NCBI GenBank assembly: GCA_963978905.1
Contig: OZ022261.1
Location: forward strand, 23,123,686 to 23,187,685
Source of the DNA: Trichostrongylus colubriformis
Lineage: Eukaryota; Nematoda; Chromadorea; Rhabditida; Trichostrongylidae
Direction: 5' to 3'
DNA: 64,000 bases
Numbering within the stretch: the first letter of the stretch is position 1; each line of letters begins with the position of its first letter. This document shows, piece after piece, positions 1-12,806 of the stretch. Made by a program: the position numbers and the translations under genes. The notes below the pieces were generated by a model. That model saw only the letters and a program-made list of their open reading frames with translations, made no database searches and was not told where the DNA came from.

Positions 1-1649
1 CAGAGTGAATAAATTGATAAAAAAATTGGGTTCTCTCACTTCTTTCAGCAATTTTTGGCATAGCGCTTACGTTAGAGAGTTTGGCGTACTTCAAAGTCAC
101 TTGATAATTTTTATGACTTATTCAAAACAGATCACCAAAACGAGCTCCGAAATATTTCTTTGAAAAATCAAAAGTGTAAAGTATTAAATGATAGAGATCC
201 CCTTTTTATAGACCGAGGATACGCTAAGTATCTTCGTTCCATCAAAGACGTAATGGTTTTTGAAAACTGTTCGAGTAATTCAACGACTCCGGAGAAGCAG
301 AATGACTCGGTTGGCCATGCGGGCATTGATTCGGGAGATCACATGCGAGTTGGTATGAGGTGTCTAGATTCTGCACGTATATAGGTAGTGAGCAATTTCA
401 TACATCCAGGTATTTCAAAAATTGGGTTTAGTACCAGACCCTATTCTATGTATAATAGCAGGTGCTATGTTTTCCTAATATCGAGAGACGAAGGATACGT
501 AAGGGTATATGAACCAAAATCGTGTGTATTATTGCCCGGTATTGAACTAAAGTCAAGCCAAGGAAGCTAATCTGAGCTTAGCGGTCTAACGCGCTCTAAT
601 CCAGAATTCCTGGCTCCAGCGACGAATATCTCTCGTGATGTGCTTCTTGTGACATAAGGTGCTCCATTTTCACTTAGTTACTGGTTTGAGCTGCACCGCG
701 TGGTACTCGCTACACCGTGTTTACAAAGCGAATACGGCTGGCGTGATGTACGACCCCATCCCAGTTCAGGATGTCCACTCTGGAGAGTCACAGTAGTCGG
801 CTGCCCTGCACTATGGGCTGAGCAGTCTCCAGTAGAGAGCGCACTCAGACTTTTTTCAAACTTTAAAAGCTCTCTACTCGAAACATGTACACACTTAATA
901 TATTTCTCTTCCTCGCTTTGATGGGCTCCCGCCCTCAAAATGTGTCAGTTTGAACCGTCGGGAGTGCATACAGTAATGAACAAATCATGATAATCGCGCA
1001 AACGGCATGTGATAAAGAATGACAAGATCAGAAAACTTACCGATATTCGTTAGCTGATAGAAATGGGGAGGGCGACGACGTGTGATGTCGCGCGGATTAT
1101 TTTTTGAGCTCATGATTTCGTCGAAAATCTTTCTACTGGCGCAATTGCACTCCTGAGAAGCCACAATCGCTGTCGGTATTTTGGACTCTACTACTGAAGC
1201 CGAGCTCCTGAAGTGCCGCGTAATCTGCCACTGTACAAGTATACCACAACCGTCGCAAGGTGTCATATGATACAAAGGACGGTCACGTAATGTTCGAGTG
1301 AATGAAAATTTCGTCCGTGAAACTTGATTTGGACCAGCAACATCTTTTTGTTCCCCAAGAGTAAGATTGAAGTATACGATCCTGTAAAAAACCTCGATTA
1401 TAGTTTTGGATGCTGTACATGGAGCTCCAGAAGAGAAGTGATAATGTTCACCGGAAATTTCAACAATAAGACGTTTCTAATCGGGGATTTTCGTAAAACC
1501 CTCGGAATACCTCTCAATGACACGAAGGCGCTTTTCGATCATCGATTACCTGCCATTAAATTATGAGCCATTGGAAACCTGAGATAATAGAGGGAAACGA
1601 AGAGGCTCGCTCGTGTGAACTCAGGCTGGAGTGTGAGCTCTGCCTAGGA
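1..1649. other. No confident gene; one exon-like stretch
   Basis: I recognise no protein family here. Short open frames at 160-384, 388-570, 700-921 and 1324-1566 lack splice context and known motifs. The one stretch with good splice sites on both sides is the minus-strand candidate exon at 1041-1230, listed separately. Confidence 0.4.
1041..1230 (-). CDS. Candidate orphan exon, unknown protein
   Basis: On the minus strand a frame is open between an acceptor (ATACTTGTACAG, ending at 1231) and a strong donor (GTAAGTTTTC, starting at 1040). It encodes about 63 residues, beginning WQITRHFRSS and ending HFYQLTNI, with a central CNC pair. I recognise no domain. No partner exon was found upstream or downstream, so it may be an isolated piece of a decayed gene or a chance frame. 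Supported by splice-site quality only. Confidence 0.22.
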
Positions 1650-2068
1650 GGAACTGTCTACGGAAGAATGAGTTTTTCAGTAACCCATACATTTATGTTG
1701 TATTTGCCTGATAAGGGCCGCATGCAAAGTTTCACGCGAGAAAGGTGAATTCGCTTGAGATATCGCACCACAAACTCTGCCGGGTGGGTGGAGCCTCTGA
1801 TCAAGTACCCGCCCCGTCGTCCGCCGCAGTCGAAGACGCATTGTAGGAGCAGAAAAATACATTAACAGTCCCACTTTCCTTTCCCAACTGCGATGAACGA
1901 TGAGAAGGGGCTTCCATTAGGGGGCCCCGTCCACCCGGCCGAGAATTTGGGGAACTGTATCATAGCCGAATGCTCACTTCGCGTCAAACTTTGCATGCGG
2001 CCTTTATTAGACGAATACAACATAATTATTTTGGTAACAACGAAACTTGTTTCCCGTGGACGATTCCT
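1650..2068. mobile_element. Foldback MITE family FB1, copy 1
   Basis: An imperfect inverted repeat of about 200 bp per arm spans this stretch. The arms share the words TTTATGTTGTATTTGCC and TTTCACGCG on the left and their reverse complements on the right, and the outer ends resemble AGGAATCGTCCACGG. The centre is GC-rich. Two more copies occur at 28414-28833 and 48333-51369. There is no transposase, so it is non-autonomous. The superfamily is undecided because no clear target duplication is visible. This copy is the most diverged of the three. Confidence 0.75.
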
Positions 2069-4596
2069 TTGAGACACTCACTCAGATATTTATGCACAAT
2101 CACATGGATAACACCTATACGCACTCGAGTTCCTCGTTTCTTGTACAATTTAACCGAACCAGTTGTGGGTTATCACTATTTCAGGTGTTAATGCCTTAAC
2201 AGTGAGGTTTGTTCGGTCTGATCTAACAATAAGCTATCCGACAATATTACGATATTAAAGAGTGTGGTTCATACTATAGCAGAAGGAAGTAAGAACATTC
2301 CTAGGGTAGGCATTCATCTTTCGAACTGCAGCTGCTTCCAATGTGTGAATCACAGTGACGTGAAAAGTGGTCGAAAGCAACTACCTTACCATTAGAAATC
2401 AGCGCGCTCCCCATAAGAAGCTTGCGGCGACACGTATTTTGGGTGTTTCCTATTTTGGCATCATTGATAGAAAGGCAATGACCACCCACAGTGCTCATGG
2501 CCATTGTCGTGACAACTTCAAATTCCAGACATCACATGGCATCAGCGGGATAGCCGCAGTCGACACCAACGCTCGGCATGATGAGAGATGCCACAACGTG
2601 GCCACCCAGTGCGAGCGCGAGATCATGATCGACGACCGCGTCGCCTTCACTGTGTTGTTCACCACATTGGGAAATCCTCCTACGTTCAAAAAGCAACACA
2701 TTTGTCACCCTCACCACCGGTTCCTCTGTGCTCTCACTCTTCACCGCGCCGCACGTTGCCTTACCGTCAGCTGCGGCGCCGCGATGCTGATAGTAACGAA
2801 TAGCATGTTTTGAGCAAAAATCTGCCGTCCTTGACAGACTACAGTGAGTGAGAATGATGAGGTTGAGAACGGCAACAGGGTGTCTGACTAAGATATATGA
2901 AATAAAAAAAGCGGTTCATTCAAGGGCAGCGAGTCATCTTGGATGACTGACGGCGAGTTGAGGAGTGATGAGCTACGTAGCACAGTGTTGAGTCACAAAG
3001 CAACAAAAATCACATACCCCTATTACTGTCAAAGGTAGTATTTTATTCGGAAGCTACCGCTAGGAGCCGTTAATCAGGAATTTGCTACTAGGTCATCGGT
3101 ATTGGACAAGAAAACGGCGACTGTGACAACAAGTAGAGGGACGTTTACGACAGCCTAGGCCTGGGTCAACAACACCGATATAACTACGGCTCAGTTAGTA
3201 ACAAGTATGTGCATCTATTGAAGCAACCCCCATTGAAGGAAGCAGCTGTTTGCCCAATTCTTTTTTTTACAATGCAAGCATGTCACAGAAGAACATGACC
3301 TATGGGAATAAAGTTATTGTTGCCTCATTAGAGAAAGCAGCGTGATTTTGACCCATTGTTCAGCCTCCTATAAGCAGACATGACGTTCATTCCTCCGGGG
3401 AATTGGGACCAGATCTGTTAGAGGTCTAACATGGAACACTTCCTATGCCTGCCATTTGCTATGATCGTAGGGTCTCCCTTCGAAAAGTCCAAGGCTCCAG
3501 CAACCGGAGCAAAAAAAAAACTGGAATGCTGAGAAAGGTGAACTTATGAGGGAGGGAAAACCTATGATAAAATACGAAATAGCGACAAAGTACTAAATGT
3601 TCACTCGACTGAAGTTAAGAGGCCAGTCAATAGCCGTAAGGTCGCTCTCAGATTTGATGCCACTTATGAATTGAACTTGTAGATGTTCTGTAGAGGAAGC
3701 ACTCATCACTGAGGAACTTAGTGAGCTCAACAAGCTACACTTATCGCTTTCTGGAATGAGGAAAACATCCACATGGAGAAATTCGCAACATGAAAAAATG
3801 GATTAGAAAAACCACATATGTTTCAAAATAGCATCTTCTCTCCAAAATGCAATCTTTATCGGTTCCATCATATGCAAATAGAAAAAGGAATTGCTTCTTG
3901 CGGAGCCAGCAATTTTCAAGAAACTCGCTGTATGAGCAGGCGTTTGTGGGCTGTGAATTCGACGCTTCCATACTGGACTCCATGCTAGGAAATTTCCAGA
4001 GCACCACTGACAAAAGGGTAGGAGGATATTACGGGTGATCTTTATCAGGACTCTAGCGATTGCCTTTACTACTCTTTCTACTTCAGTTCCCAGCTGAATG
4101 ATACTGATATGCGGTGTAAGCGCTGAGTCGAACGATTCGAAAAAAGAGCTGACAAATGAATACTTTTGAGCCAAAAACGGTATACCCTGATGAGCAGAAT
4201 CAAGTTCCCAGTCAAAATCCCATGCAGAGCTCTGCAAAGACAAAGGTTAACGCAGAAAACGCAATGAAACACTCCCAATCCCACCTACCTCGGAAGTTTG
4301 ACAATACTATTGAAACCGTGGAAACATGGTGCAAGCTATACGCGTACCATACCATAAGCGTACGGACTAGCAAAACATGATGTAGGTCTTTTCGTCCTAC
4401 AAAAACCGCCTACAGATGGAGATCTCCTAATCAGTTACATGTACGTCGTGTATTATCTAGGACGCTCTCCGCTTTCGGCGCAATGTCTCTCACGTCCTTC
4501 GGTGAGAGAATCTCCTTCCGTCCGTGGCTAAATTTGGCATCGCCCGATGGGGGCCGATCTTCAAAGTTGCGTCGAAGGCGTGGCCAAACTTTGCGA
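2069..4596. other. No supported gene
   Basis: A GC-richer patch at about 2490-2800 is open in several frames on both strands (148 aa at 2367-2813 on the plus strand, 70 aa at 2532-2744 on the minus strand) without family resemblance or splice sites. A 146-aa minus frame at 3803-4243 and overlapping plus frames at 3847-4038 and 4156-4380 compete with each other, and none carries a recognisable motif. A small perfect hairpin, TCTCTCAC with GTGAGAGA, lies at about 4485-4508. The rest shows nothing. Confidence 0.4.
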
Positions 4597-4635
4597 CCAA
4601 TCATGGTCATGGGCGGAGCAAGCATAGAATATAAG
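4597..4635 (+). promoter_or_regulatory. Candidate core promoter of the secreted-protein gene
   Basis: Three classical promoter words occur in order: CCAAT at about 4597, GGGCGG at 4611 and TATAAG at 4630. The start codon follows at 4721, about 90 bases after the TATA-like word. This spacing fits a short leader. No obvious trans-splice acceptor lies between the TATA word and the ATG. This is inference from spacing and motifs only. Confidence 0.4.
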
Positions 4636-4720
4636 CGCGGTGTGGCGTTCCTTCAGCACGCAATCTTCTGCGAGTTCATCGAAATAGGCCTCTTACCACA
4701 GCACTTATATTTGAGTCACA

Positions 4721-5535
4721 ATGTTCCGTTCACTCTGCCTGTTCGCATTCATTGCAGGAAGCTTCATTGAAGGTGAGTCGCTGAAAGATAGATAAGGTCA
4801 ATGTGTTGCCTGCTACAGTCGTCCCTTTGCTTTTTTGAAGTGCAACGAAGATGCCATTTGCGAAACATTTCGTTCTTTTTGCGAGCGCAGTTAGACCTGA
4901 TGCGTGAGCTTGAGCTGATTTCAGCATCGTGTCGTTGACATTTCGGGTGATCCTGGACGTACTGTGCACACATGTTACCAGTCCATCCATACCACATCTC
5001 AGTATCTTCTAGACAACTGTTTTCAGCTCAGCCATCTCGTTTCCGTCGTGCCGACAAAGTGGAGCGATATTGCAAGAAACACCTGGAGCACTACCAGAAC
5101 TTCTGCTCGGACGACTCGGCTGATTTGGATAGTGCCGGCATGGCCAAATTGGCTAAATTCTGTCCCGCATATGAAAAACACTGTGGGCTTTCGAAACGAC
5201 TGAAGGATGACTCCAGCGAATCCGAATACGGTAACCTCGTCGTACCACCTCCGCTACCAAAAGGAAGTGATTTCGCCGCTCTCGATCTGCCACTTGGCAG
5301 CCAATCAAAGAGTGGTGGTTCGTCAGGTGTATCGAAAACTCGCCTGACGGCCGCGATCATCGCTAGCTGTACTCCCGAATGCACAGCGCCTCACTGTACT
5401 GACGAATGCAAGTGCGCTCATACCCATCCCAAGGTGCATGCAATGTGTAACCCACCAGCGAATGCGCAACTTGCCGATACCTGCCAAAAATGGTACGCAA
5501 AATGTCCAATGTTCCAGCCCGTACAGTATTACTAA
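4721..5535 (+). CDS. Secreted cysteine-rich nematode protein, two exons
   Basis: Exon 1 (4721-4772) encodes a signal peptide, MFRSLCLFAFIAGSFIE. The intron is 4773-5026, with donor GTGAGT and acceptor TGTTTTCAG. Exon 2 (5027-5535) ends in TAA. The joined frame is 561 nt, giving 186 aa, and the phase matches exactly, which supports the model. After cleavage the protein starts near QPSRFRRADK; RFRR could be a furin-like processing site. Two cysteine-bearing modules follow: an N-terminal one with VERYCKKHLEHY, FCS and AKFCPAYEKHC, and a C-terminal one with CTPECTAPHCTDECKC and a closing CQKWYAKCPMF. They are separated by a low-complexity acidic, Ser/Gly-rich linker. It is probably extracellular. 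The paired layout looks like a nematode-specific secreted family, but I cannot name it. Being intact among decayed repeats argues for selection. No AATAAA is close downstream; one lies at 6119. Confidence 0.85.
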
Positions 5536-6618
5536 GTCTGCCCAATGCATTAAACCACGAGGGTAGCGGTTTTACCCGATGAATTGTAGTTTGTACGCTG
5601 TACATAAATTGAATAGTACTTAGTAGGGTGGGAGTGCTCGCTAATGTAACGTGCTCGATTCACACGGCGCAGACCATGTGTATGTTGTTTTGTTCTCCCT
5701 TTACTGCTGTATCAGTCCCACCCTATAATATACATACTTTATTTATCTAAGCTCTCGAAAAAGGGGAGCCCTCGCAGTTTGAGCACGACGAGCACTGTTT
5801 TACCGAGCATCTTCTTGTGTTAAAATCGATCTCTTCCATTCAAATCCGGTTCGCAATACAGCTTTGAAAACGCCTCGCCAATTACCGTTGCCGTTACTTC
5901 TATACATAATTGCTTTGTGTCATTTACGTTGACTACAAAACAAGTTGCACAGATTTCCTCAGATTCTCTCACGTCAAATAACATACTCTAACTTAATTCT
6001 ATCAAATTCGACTGATACCAGTAGTAGATGGAAACGCGTACACAGTGAAATCGGTGCACAGGTTATGTAGACGTCATTCCGTGAATTCCTGTACTCCTTT
6101 GTAATCAGACACATCGTGAATAAACATCGCATTGAATTTGTTTGTTGTGTAGTGTGTATTTGCACAAATACACAAATGCTACGACGCAATCAGTCACACC
6201 ACAACAGAGTAACAGCACGTTTTCCAAGGTGCACGAAATAAGCGGAGGGCTTGTGAATGTTTTCTTACTCGTAGTCTACCTCCCGAATATGAGAATTAAT
6301 TCAAAAAGAAAGGAGAGAAAAAACAAGCAAGAAATGTACTAGTCAAAGAACCAGGGGTATGACCAAAGAAACACCTTCAGACAAAAATTACAGTCATGAT
6401 TTTTCCGCGAAAATATGGTCTTCGAGAGCCTCGACAATACCAATAACACTTGTACCACAGGTCTAGGCAACATCGTCACTTCGGCCCTGAGCTTCAATCT
6501 TTGGAACGCTCCTAAAAATCGCAGCGTATCAAGATTCGTTAGGTACCCACTATCAAGCGTCTCCTCTTCCCAGGCTTTTCTGACAACGTACCAATATCGC
6601 CTGAAAAATTCTCAGATG
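5536..6618. other. 3' flank of secreted gene, no further gene seen
   Basis: AT-rich sequence follows the stop codon at 5535. The nearest exact polyadenylation word is AATAAA at 6119-6124, which would give a 3' UTR of roughly 600 bases; whether it is used cannot be told. Open frames at 6142-6342 and 6415-6657 lack family motifs. Confidence 0.35.
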
Positions 6619-6916
6619 TTTAAGGGGGTGGGGGAAAAACGCCAAAAAATCGCGTAGCCGCCCGCGGCGAGCGGCGCGGCGGGTGCGAGTGCCGGTGACA
6701 GTGCTGGCAGCCTTCAAGCGAGACAGTGTGGTAAAGGTGGAGGAGGCAGGGCGGCGTGGCTGGAGGAGGCAGTGTGGCATGGCTGGAGTGCAGAGGTGAA
6801 GCAGCCACGTTCTGCCGGGCTCCCAAGGGCGAAATCGATTCGCAAGTCGTACTGGTGGCGCCGCGAGTGCTACGCCGCTGACGCGATTTTTTGACGTAGT
6901 TCCCACCCGTTTAAAG
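6619..6916. mobile_element. GC-rich foldback element
   Basis: The left end reads TTTAAGGGGGTGGGGG, then CGCCAAAAAATCGCG. The right end carries the complement: CGCGATTTTTTGACG, then CCCACCCGTTTAAA. Between these terminal repeats is a purine-skewed GC island with GGAGGAGG and GGCATGGCTGG repeats. The structure fits a short non-autonomous inverted-repeat transposon. The 137-aa minus frame across it is a by-product of the GC content. No certain target duplication was found, so the superfamily is open. Confidence 0.6.
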
Positions 6917-9323
6917 GTAGGTACTCCAATTCTCAGCAACCTCAAACAAGGCCCCGTGCGCTCCACACAGCTTAATAATAATTGATTCCTGACAGGAACG
7001 TACTTTTAGTTCATTCTAAGCATCTCATAGCAAAAGATTCAAATCAGTTCTACAGGTATCTCATGTGCAGCCAAAGAGTTGTAAAGTTTACTGTTCTGGA
7101 GAATCATATATAGTACCTTTCGTGGTAAACTGCTTATGAATTCATACCATGTTTTCGAGTGGATCAGCATAGGAGAATGAGAAGTTCCTCTGAATATTTC
7201 GCCCCTGTCCCCTTTGCGATCTCTATCTCTCTAACGTTACCTTCCTTCCCTTACTGACATAAATAAGATTGCTAATTCGACGAAACTATGAAAACGATTT
7301 TTAAAAGAACGCATCGTAAATGAAAGCTAATTTTTACACCACCGTGGATGTGAACACGCATAGCCAGTACTTCTGTAAAAGGAATCATGACACGATTTTC
7401 TGGTCTGCATATCTCTGGCAAGTGCCGTTGCTATGCCGCGATGCGCGCTTCACTGACCAGTTGCCGTCCCAATCAGGGGTTCGATGGAACGTCTTTGATT
7501 TTCACAAATACACCCACCTTGAGTGCCTTATTCGACACTTGATTGTGATAGTGTATGAGATTCTGACCATCTGTCTAGGGTTACGGTAGTAACAGTATTA
7601 GACTGATCAAAAAACGTCCGCCCTTTTGGAAGCGTAAGAGTGGAAGCTCGTATTCTTGCTTGAAACAGCTTCCGAAACCAAAAAACCGTTGGGTACAGCA
7701 CACTTTTGCCAACAGTCATTGAGGAAATCTGATCCTCTGTTCAAGAAATTTATTTTCTCAGAATCCAAGAAGTGCTCAAAAACGAATCTGGTATCCTTCT
7801 CCACTTGGAACGCTCTCTTATCAGACAGGCGCTGAACTCAATAATGACCACTTTTTTTGTTGAGGAAAAGCATCTGTGATGACAATCGAGTGCGAGCCAT
7901 TCCAACCAGATCATTTCCTATGATCTTCTATGGCCTTTTCCTAGCACTTTGATAATACCGTCGCGATCAAACTGTGCCATTGCATTTAAAAATACCAACC
8001 TAATTTCGCACTTCCCCAAATTTTCAAAATAGTGCAGTGGTTAGGCCATGCTGCAACAGTCTGAGCAGATGCTTCCTAGAGAACACTATATCCGCTTATT
8101 AAGCTGGCAGAAGGAGGCATACCTGCTAAGCTGCAAATGTGTTTTCTTGACAGTTTTTGCAATTCACCGCTGAGAGCCTCAATGCGAGTGAGCGGATTTG
8201 CTCTCATCCCTCACTGTTTGCTCGTCTTTTTCGGGCAAATTGTTTTTTGAATTTGTTCTTAAGTGTCCACAAGCATCATCCTGATCCCCCTAAATGCAGT
8301 AGTAGATTGAGACCACGACCATGAGATTTTGACTGCGGTTTGCTGTTTGTCTGGACCTGCCCATGTCTCCTTTAAAAGGAATTGTTTCAGACAACGACTG
8401 AGATTAAGGACCATTTGTGTGGCAACTTCTTATGTTCCTCCTAAAACTTCCTAGCCGTACGTAAACAAATACTCAATTTAGTTACTCTCAGCTCGTCTCC
8501 AAGGATGTATCCATCAATGCGCACAGTTCCCAGGCATCCAAAAAATTTTACATTGTCGCGCCGTCATTAACATAGAAACCATCACTTTTGCATTGTTCAA
8601 ACGAACATTGGTAGTTTGGGTGCAACGTGGCCTAATCTCTGTAAATTCCAGCCTATTATGAGTCCCAGAATATTCTATCTCAATGTTGAACAGCAGAACA
8701 ACTGAACTGTATGTCGAAAATGCAATTTCGTGTGCCTCATTGGCTTAGCCCTATTGTAAACAATCAAACCACTAAGCATAGATGAAAACGGTATATTTTG
8801 CGAGCAAAGGTCAGAACTGTCTAGAATGAAGGCATTTAGCAAGGCTCATACTTCTTAACCTAGGTTTTCTATGTGAGCAAATGTCGTTGGCCTGGAAAAA
8901 GGTGGTATCCTGTTTCGAGCACATCCACGATACACTTAGAACAAAGCAGAGCTTCTGCACATGAGTTTATACAGTTTTTTAGCTCATCTTCAGTCGTGTG
9001 GGTAAAGTCATCGCGGCAAATATATGAGCACTGTCTGCTCAATAAATGAGCGCATATTTCCGACGAAGTTGATTTTTTCACTACGGGATTCCACTGCTAT
9101 GTGTAGAACCAATTCATGGAACTTGTGGTAAACTGCATCCACAATAGACCATCACATTGTGATCGAAGGATGCATCATTCTTCACCTTTCGTCCTTTCGA
9201 AATAAACTTGCAAGACTACTCTCCTACTATTCACGCCCTGGCAACATTCCTTCCAAAACTAGTCGCCATGTTCAGAGCTAACTCTCTATTTACTCTAATA
9301 ATTTACTTCAAAGGCCATGATAG
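6917..9323. other. No supported gene
   Basis: AT-rich sequence in which no frame exceeds 90 codons and no family is recognisable. The minus-strand frame at 8869-9081 contains several cysteines but has no splice sites around it. Nothing else was seen. Confidence 0.4.
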
Positions 9324-10008
9324 GGGTAATGTGGGTGATAATGATAATGGATTCCAAAAGGAGTCATTCAGTGGAAAATTACCGATTTGGAAGGCCTGTG
9401 CAGGGCGAAATCCCCGCAGATGGCGCCTACTCGAACTGTGGCGAAGGCGGCCTCATCAGGAAAGCCGCGTTGATCCATGGCAGCCCATCTCCGCTTCCCT
9501 GATTGGCTGGAGTGGGAGGAGACAAGGCGAGCAGCACGGCTGGAGCGATCGGGAGAGGTGGGGGGGGGGGGCGCTTTCGTGAACAGAACGTCACATAACC
9601 TTTTCTAATCAGCTGATTATCTCTTTTTAGTGGTTTTGCTTTTTGCTGCTCACCCGTAGAGTTTGCGTGTTTTTCTTTCTATTCTTTTTTTCTTTTTCAT
9701 TAATACTTTCTGTTGCCTCCGCTCATCTGCAGTTGAGGATGAGAAACCTTTTGAGTTTTTTGTATTTGCTGTTTTCGCGCATTGCTTACTTGGCTACATG
9801 CCAGTGGCAGAGTAGTAAGGGCTACCCGACCCTTGAGGAATGGTTGTCCACGTCGAGAATCAGTGGGAAAGGGGTTCTATTTTTTGAGTTTCTGGTCATT
9901 TAGATTCGTTTTTTCTTCACCGTCGTATTAGTGATCATCCCGCCCCTCATATTCACAACGTTTTGCACATTTCGTCCGAATTTTCGCTATCACTGCCTTT
10001 AATTTCAG
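9324..10008 (+). repeat. Dispersed repeat R1, copy 1 (rearranged)
   Basis: It starts with TAATGTGGGTGATAA and ends near CACTGCCTTTAA. The same opening and ending words, and an inner block with GGCGGCCTCATCAGG and a block starting GAGTTTCTGGTCATTT, recur at 19888-20416, in part at 46930-47165, and inverted at 47788-48320. The middle of this copy (about 9500-9790) differs from the others and includes a G tract near 9560. There is no open reading frame of note. It is probably a non-autonomous transposon; its class is unknown. Confidence 0.65.
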
Positions 10009-11568
10009 AGCACCTAGTGCTAGCAGACAAAAATCGTGATTTCTGTGGCCTCCAACTAAAAATTTGACAGCGTCCCTTCTGGAGTACTCCTTAGAGCACT
10101 CCTTAGAGCCTCATGCAAAAGAGAAAGAGCAGATTGTTACACAAGGTTGACCCCCAAGGTGCCTTTATGACTCGAGAAAATCACGGAAGATACTACTGAA
10201 AGATTACGAGGGAACAGTCACTGCGTAAAACGGCGACAACTTTTGCTCAGCCTAACCCGTGATTGCGTTGAGAGTTGACAGTATACGCCTGCTGAGAATT
10301 GTTCTTCCCTAACTGGAGCTATTTGGAGCTGTAGTAGTTGCATTACCTACACATATATGCATTTAGCCAGGGAGTTGATGGGTTTCTTCGTTCGTTTGTC
10401 TACCCAGCCGAAACTCGGCATAATCACAGGAGGTTGGGTCAAGTCTGGGTTGAGTGGGGTACAAGATATCCAGAGCACATATGTGCTAGGTGGAACTTTG
10501 CCCGAAGATGGCGGGGCGTAGGCTAAAAGTACGATCATGGAACGAGAACACTGCCATTTGTTTAAAAAGTACGGACGTCAGCAGAGGGTAGGCAAAGACC
10601 AGGCCGAGGTGTTTGTAGAGTGTGATCCGACACGCCTTGAGTGAGCGAAGCTATTCCAAGCAAGTGGTCCTACCATAAATGTTTGTAAGTCGACTCCCCA
10701 GCAACCCTGGGAAAGAATGAAAATCAGTGAAACTGAAGGCTCACTGAACACATTCGAAGTTAGTAGAGACGCACCCACATAGCATGGAGCGCGCAATCGA
10801 CCGCATGTGCTCACTACAGGAGATCGTCTAAAGAGCAGTCCACAAACCGAGCGGAAGCTCAGTTAGTGTGTGACAGCTGGAGTCGGGCTCAGTTCGATAG
10901 AGATGTAGTCAATAAGCTACAAGAAAAAATTAGAAGTCCTAATTCTCCAGACGACTGAACGTTTGCCGTTGTTTTACCGTTTAGTACTTTCTTGCTCAAG
11001 TCATCTGTCGATTTTTATGACTATTTTTCTGCCGTTTCGTTAATCATGTTTTCTCACGTATGCCTCAAGCAGACGTAATAAACTTAATCTTAAACTAAAC
11101 ATCAAATGATCACGGCAAGCGGTACCTCCATTAAGACATTGTTTGAAAATCTCGGTTTCTGTGCAGAAGGATTTAAAAGGCTCATATAACATGCCACTGA
11201 GTGGGTACCCTCATAGAAGTTGGAATTCTGCAGCGTTATACACAGTCGATCGATACTGATCGGAAACATCTGTATGCAGAGGGCTGGAAACCGCTTATGG
11301 TTCACACTAATGTGTTAGAAGCCTCGTAGAAGTGGAAATTGTAGGGATCATGTACCGCAATAAGTATTCATCGAACAATACGGTTTCTGCGAGTATGGTC
11401 GGCAGTGTAAAGGAGTAAAGGAGTACCACTAAGCGGCCAAAATTGAAGGAGCGATTATTTCTTGTAGCACGTAGCCTATCAATCGATATCTATCACTATG
11501 CCTCTGCATTGAGTATCGTGAACGGATCTTACCAAGGAATGAGTCCAGTTACGCAGGCGGGAAATCTG
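10009..11568. other. No supported gene; possible retroelement tail
   Basis: The stretch 10540-11100 ends in AATAAACTTAATCTTAAAC, an A-rich terminus like a LINE 3' end, but no reverse transcriptase or endonuclease motif could be read upstream. The remainder is AT-rich with no recognisable coding. Confidence 0.3.
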
Positions 11569-11811
11569 CAGGGTGATCCATAAATGATGTAACAAAATCC
11601 ACGCGTAATTTTTTTCGGCCAGTGTCGTTTCTGGACGCTTACATTTTACAATACTTCTACATACATTTTTACAAGTAGGTTTATACACTTGCCAAGTCCT
11701 CCTGTATACACCCGCCGCATTTGACTGCTCGCAGTTCTTTCTGCCATCCGTGGTGACCCAAATTCTAACACATGCCCTATTCGCTCACTGAGCCAAATCG
11801 GACATACTCTA

Positions 11812-12675
11812 GTGGATATCGCTCAACTCTTGAATGTGAACTGCTTCAATGTGTATCGTGCACTTGAAAGAGGCACCAAGGATGTCTTCCTCGATGCACG
11901 CGCCCTGGTTGCTCGGTCACCTCAAAAGTTAGAGGACTACAATAAAGCGAATCAACCAAATGCCTGCAGGAGCATAGGAAAGGTGGTCAGCGAATTAGAA
12001 GCCTTCACATAACAATGCGTAGAGTCGTCTGTCACTTACTACACATGTACCCCAATTGGATGCAGAGGAGACATCGCTCATTTGAAGCGTGGAAGAAGGG
12101 CAAGAAGAAAGACTGTGGAGCTATTGTCAAAGGTAGAGCAAAGCAAGCATCTGATACTGTGTTCACCGGAAAAAAATTTTCGCCCTGGATAGTTTATCGC
12201 AGGCAGAAACCCAAATAAGTTATGGTTCAGGCTGGGGTGTCAGATATCGGACGTACTGTGCCGGTGACTGCTGAAAAACCAAATTGGATATCGAAATTAC
12301 ATGAAGGAGGCTTTTCTGACTCACATACTACCATGGTCTAGTGAGCACTTCGCCAGAGGAGAGATGGGCTTACAGCAAGATGACCTTCCTGCACACAGAG
12401 CGAAACGCGTTTAGGAGTGGTGCCGTACCAGTCTTTCAGACATTATATCCTTGAATGAGTGAGCCGTTTGTTAACCGTTTCTCAGCTTGATGAAGTTATG
12501 TATGTGGGCCATCTTAGAGAAGAAGTCTTGCCTAGAAGAAAGGAGTGATTCGGAGGAGTCAAACCATCTTCAAGGGAAGCTAGGAAAGAGCATCAGACAC
12601 GATGCGGCCCGCAGCAGAGGCGTATCCCGAGTGAGTGAAGGCTGTAATCACGGCGAAAGCATGACGCATCGATAG
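11812..12675 (+). pseudogene. Broken maT-type transposase
   Basis: Pieces of a DDE/D transposase appear in order in shifting frames. First is an N-terminal helix-turn-helix (IAQLLNVNCFNVYRALE). An Arg/Lys-rich middle comes next (about 12015-12215). The segment around the second catalytic aspartate follows, reading GLQQDDLPAHRAKRV near 12365-12415. Last is a C-terminal WAILEKKSC block near 12505 that matches the family's conserved terminal region. Frameshifts and stops mean it cannot make a working enzyme. The assignment rests on the order of these motifs and is my recollection of the maT family, not a search. Confidence 0.6.
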
Positions 12676-12806
12676 CACCGCTACAAGGAGGGTTGAATAG
12701 AATCCAGGGCACTATTTACCCTAGCTACCCCACTACCTCTCCAACCGATGCGGTCGAAGAGGTGGTTTTTGGAAAACCTTTCGATTTTGCTGCAAATTCC
12801 TATCCA

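Noticed and set aside
2367..2813. 148-codon plus-strand frame in a GC-richer patch
   Set aside because: Competing frames of similar length are open on both strands, and no signal peptide, domain or splice signal favours any of them.
3803..4243. 146-codon minus-strand frame
   Set aside because: Overlapping frames on both strands compete. There is a plausible acceptor inside but no recognised domain and no partner exon.
6553..6966. 137-codon minus-strand frame
   Set aside because: It covers a GC-rich foldback element. Its composition (Arg, Pro, Ala) and lack of motifs fit a chance frame.
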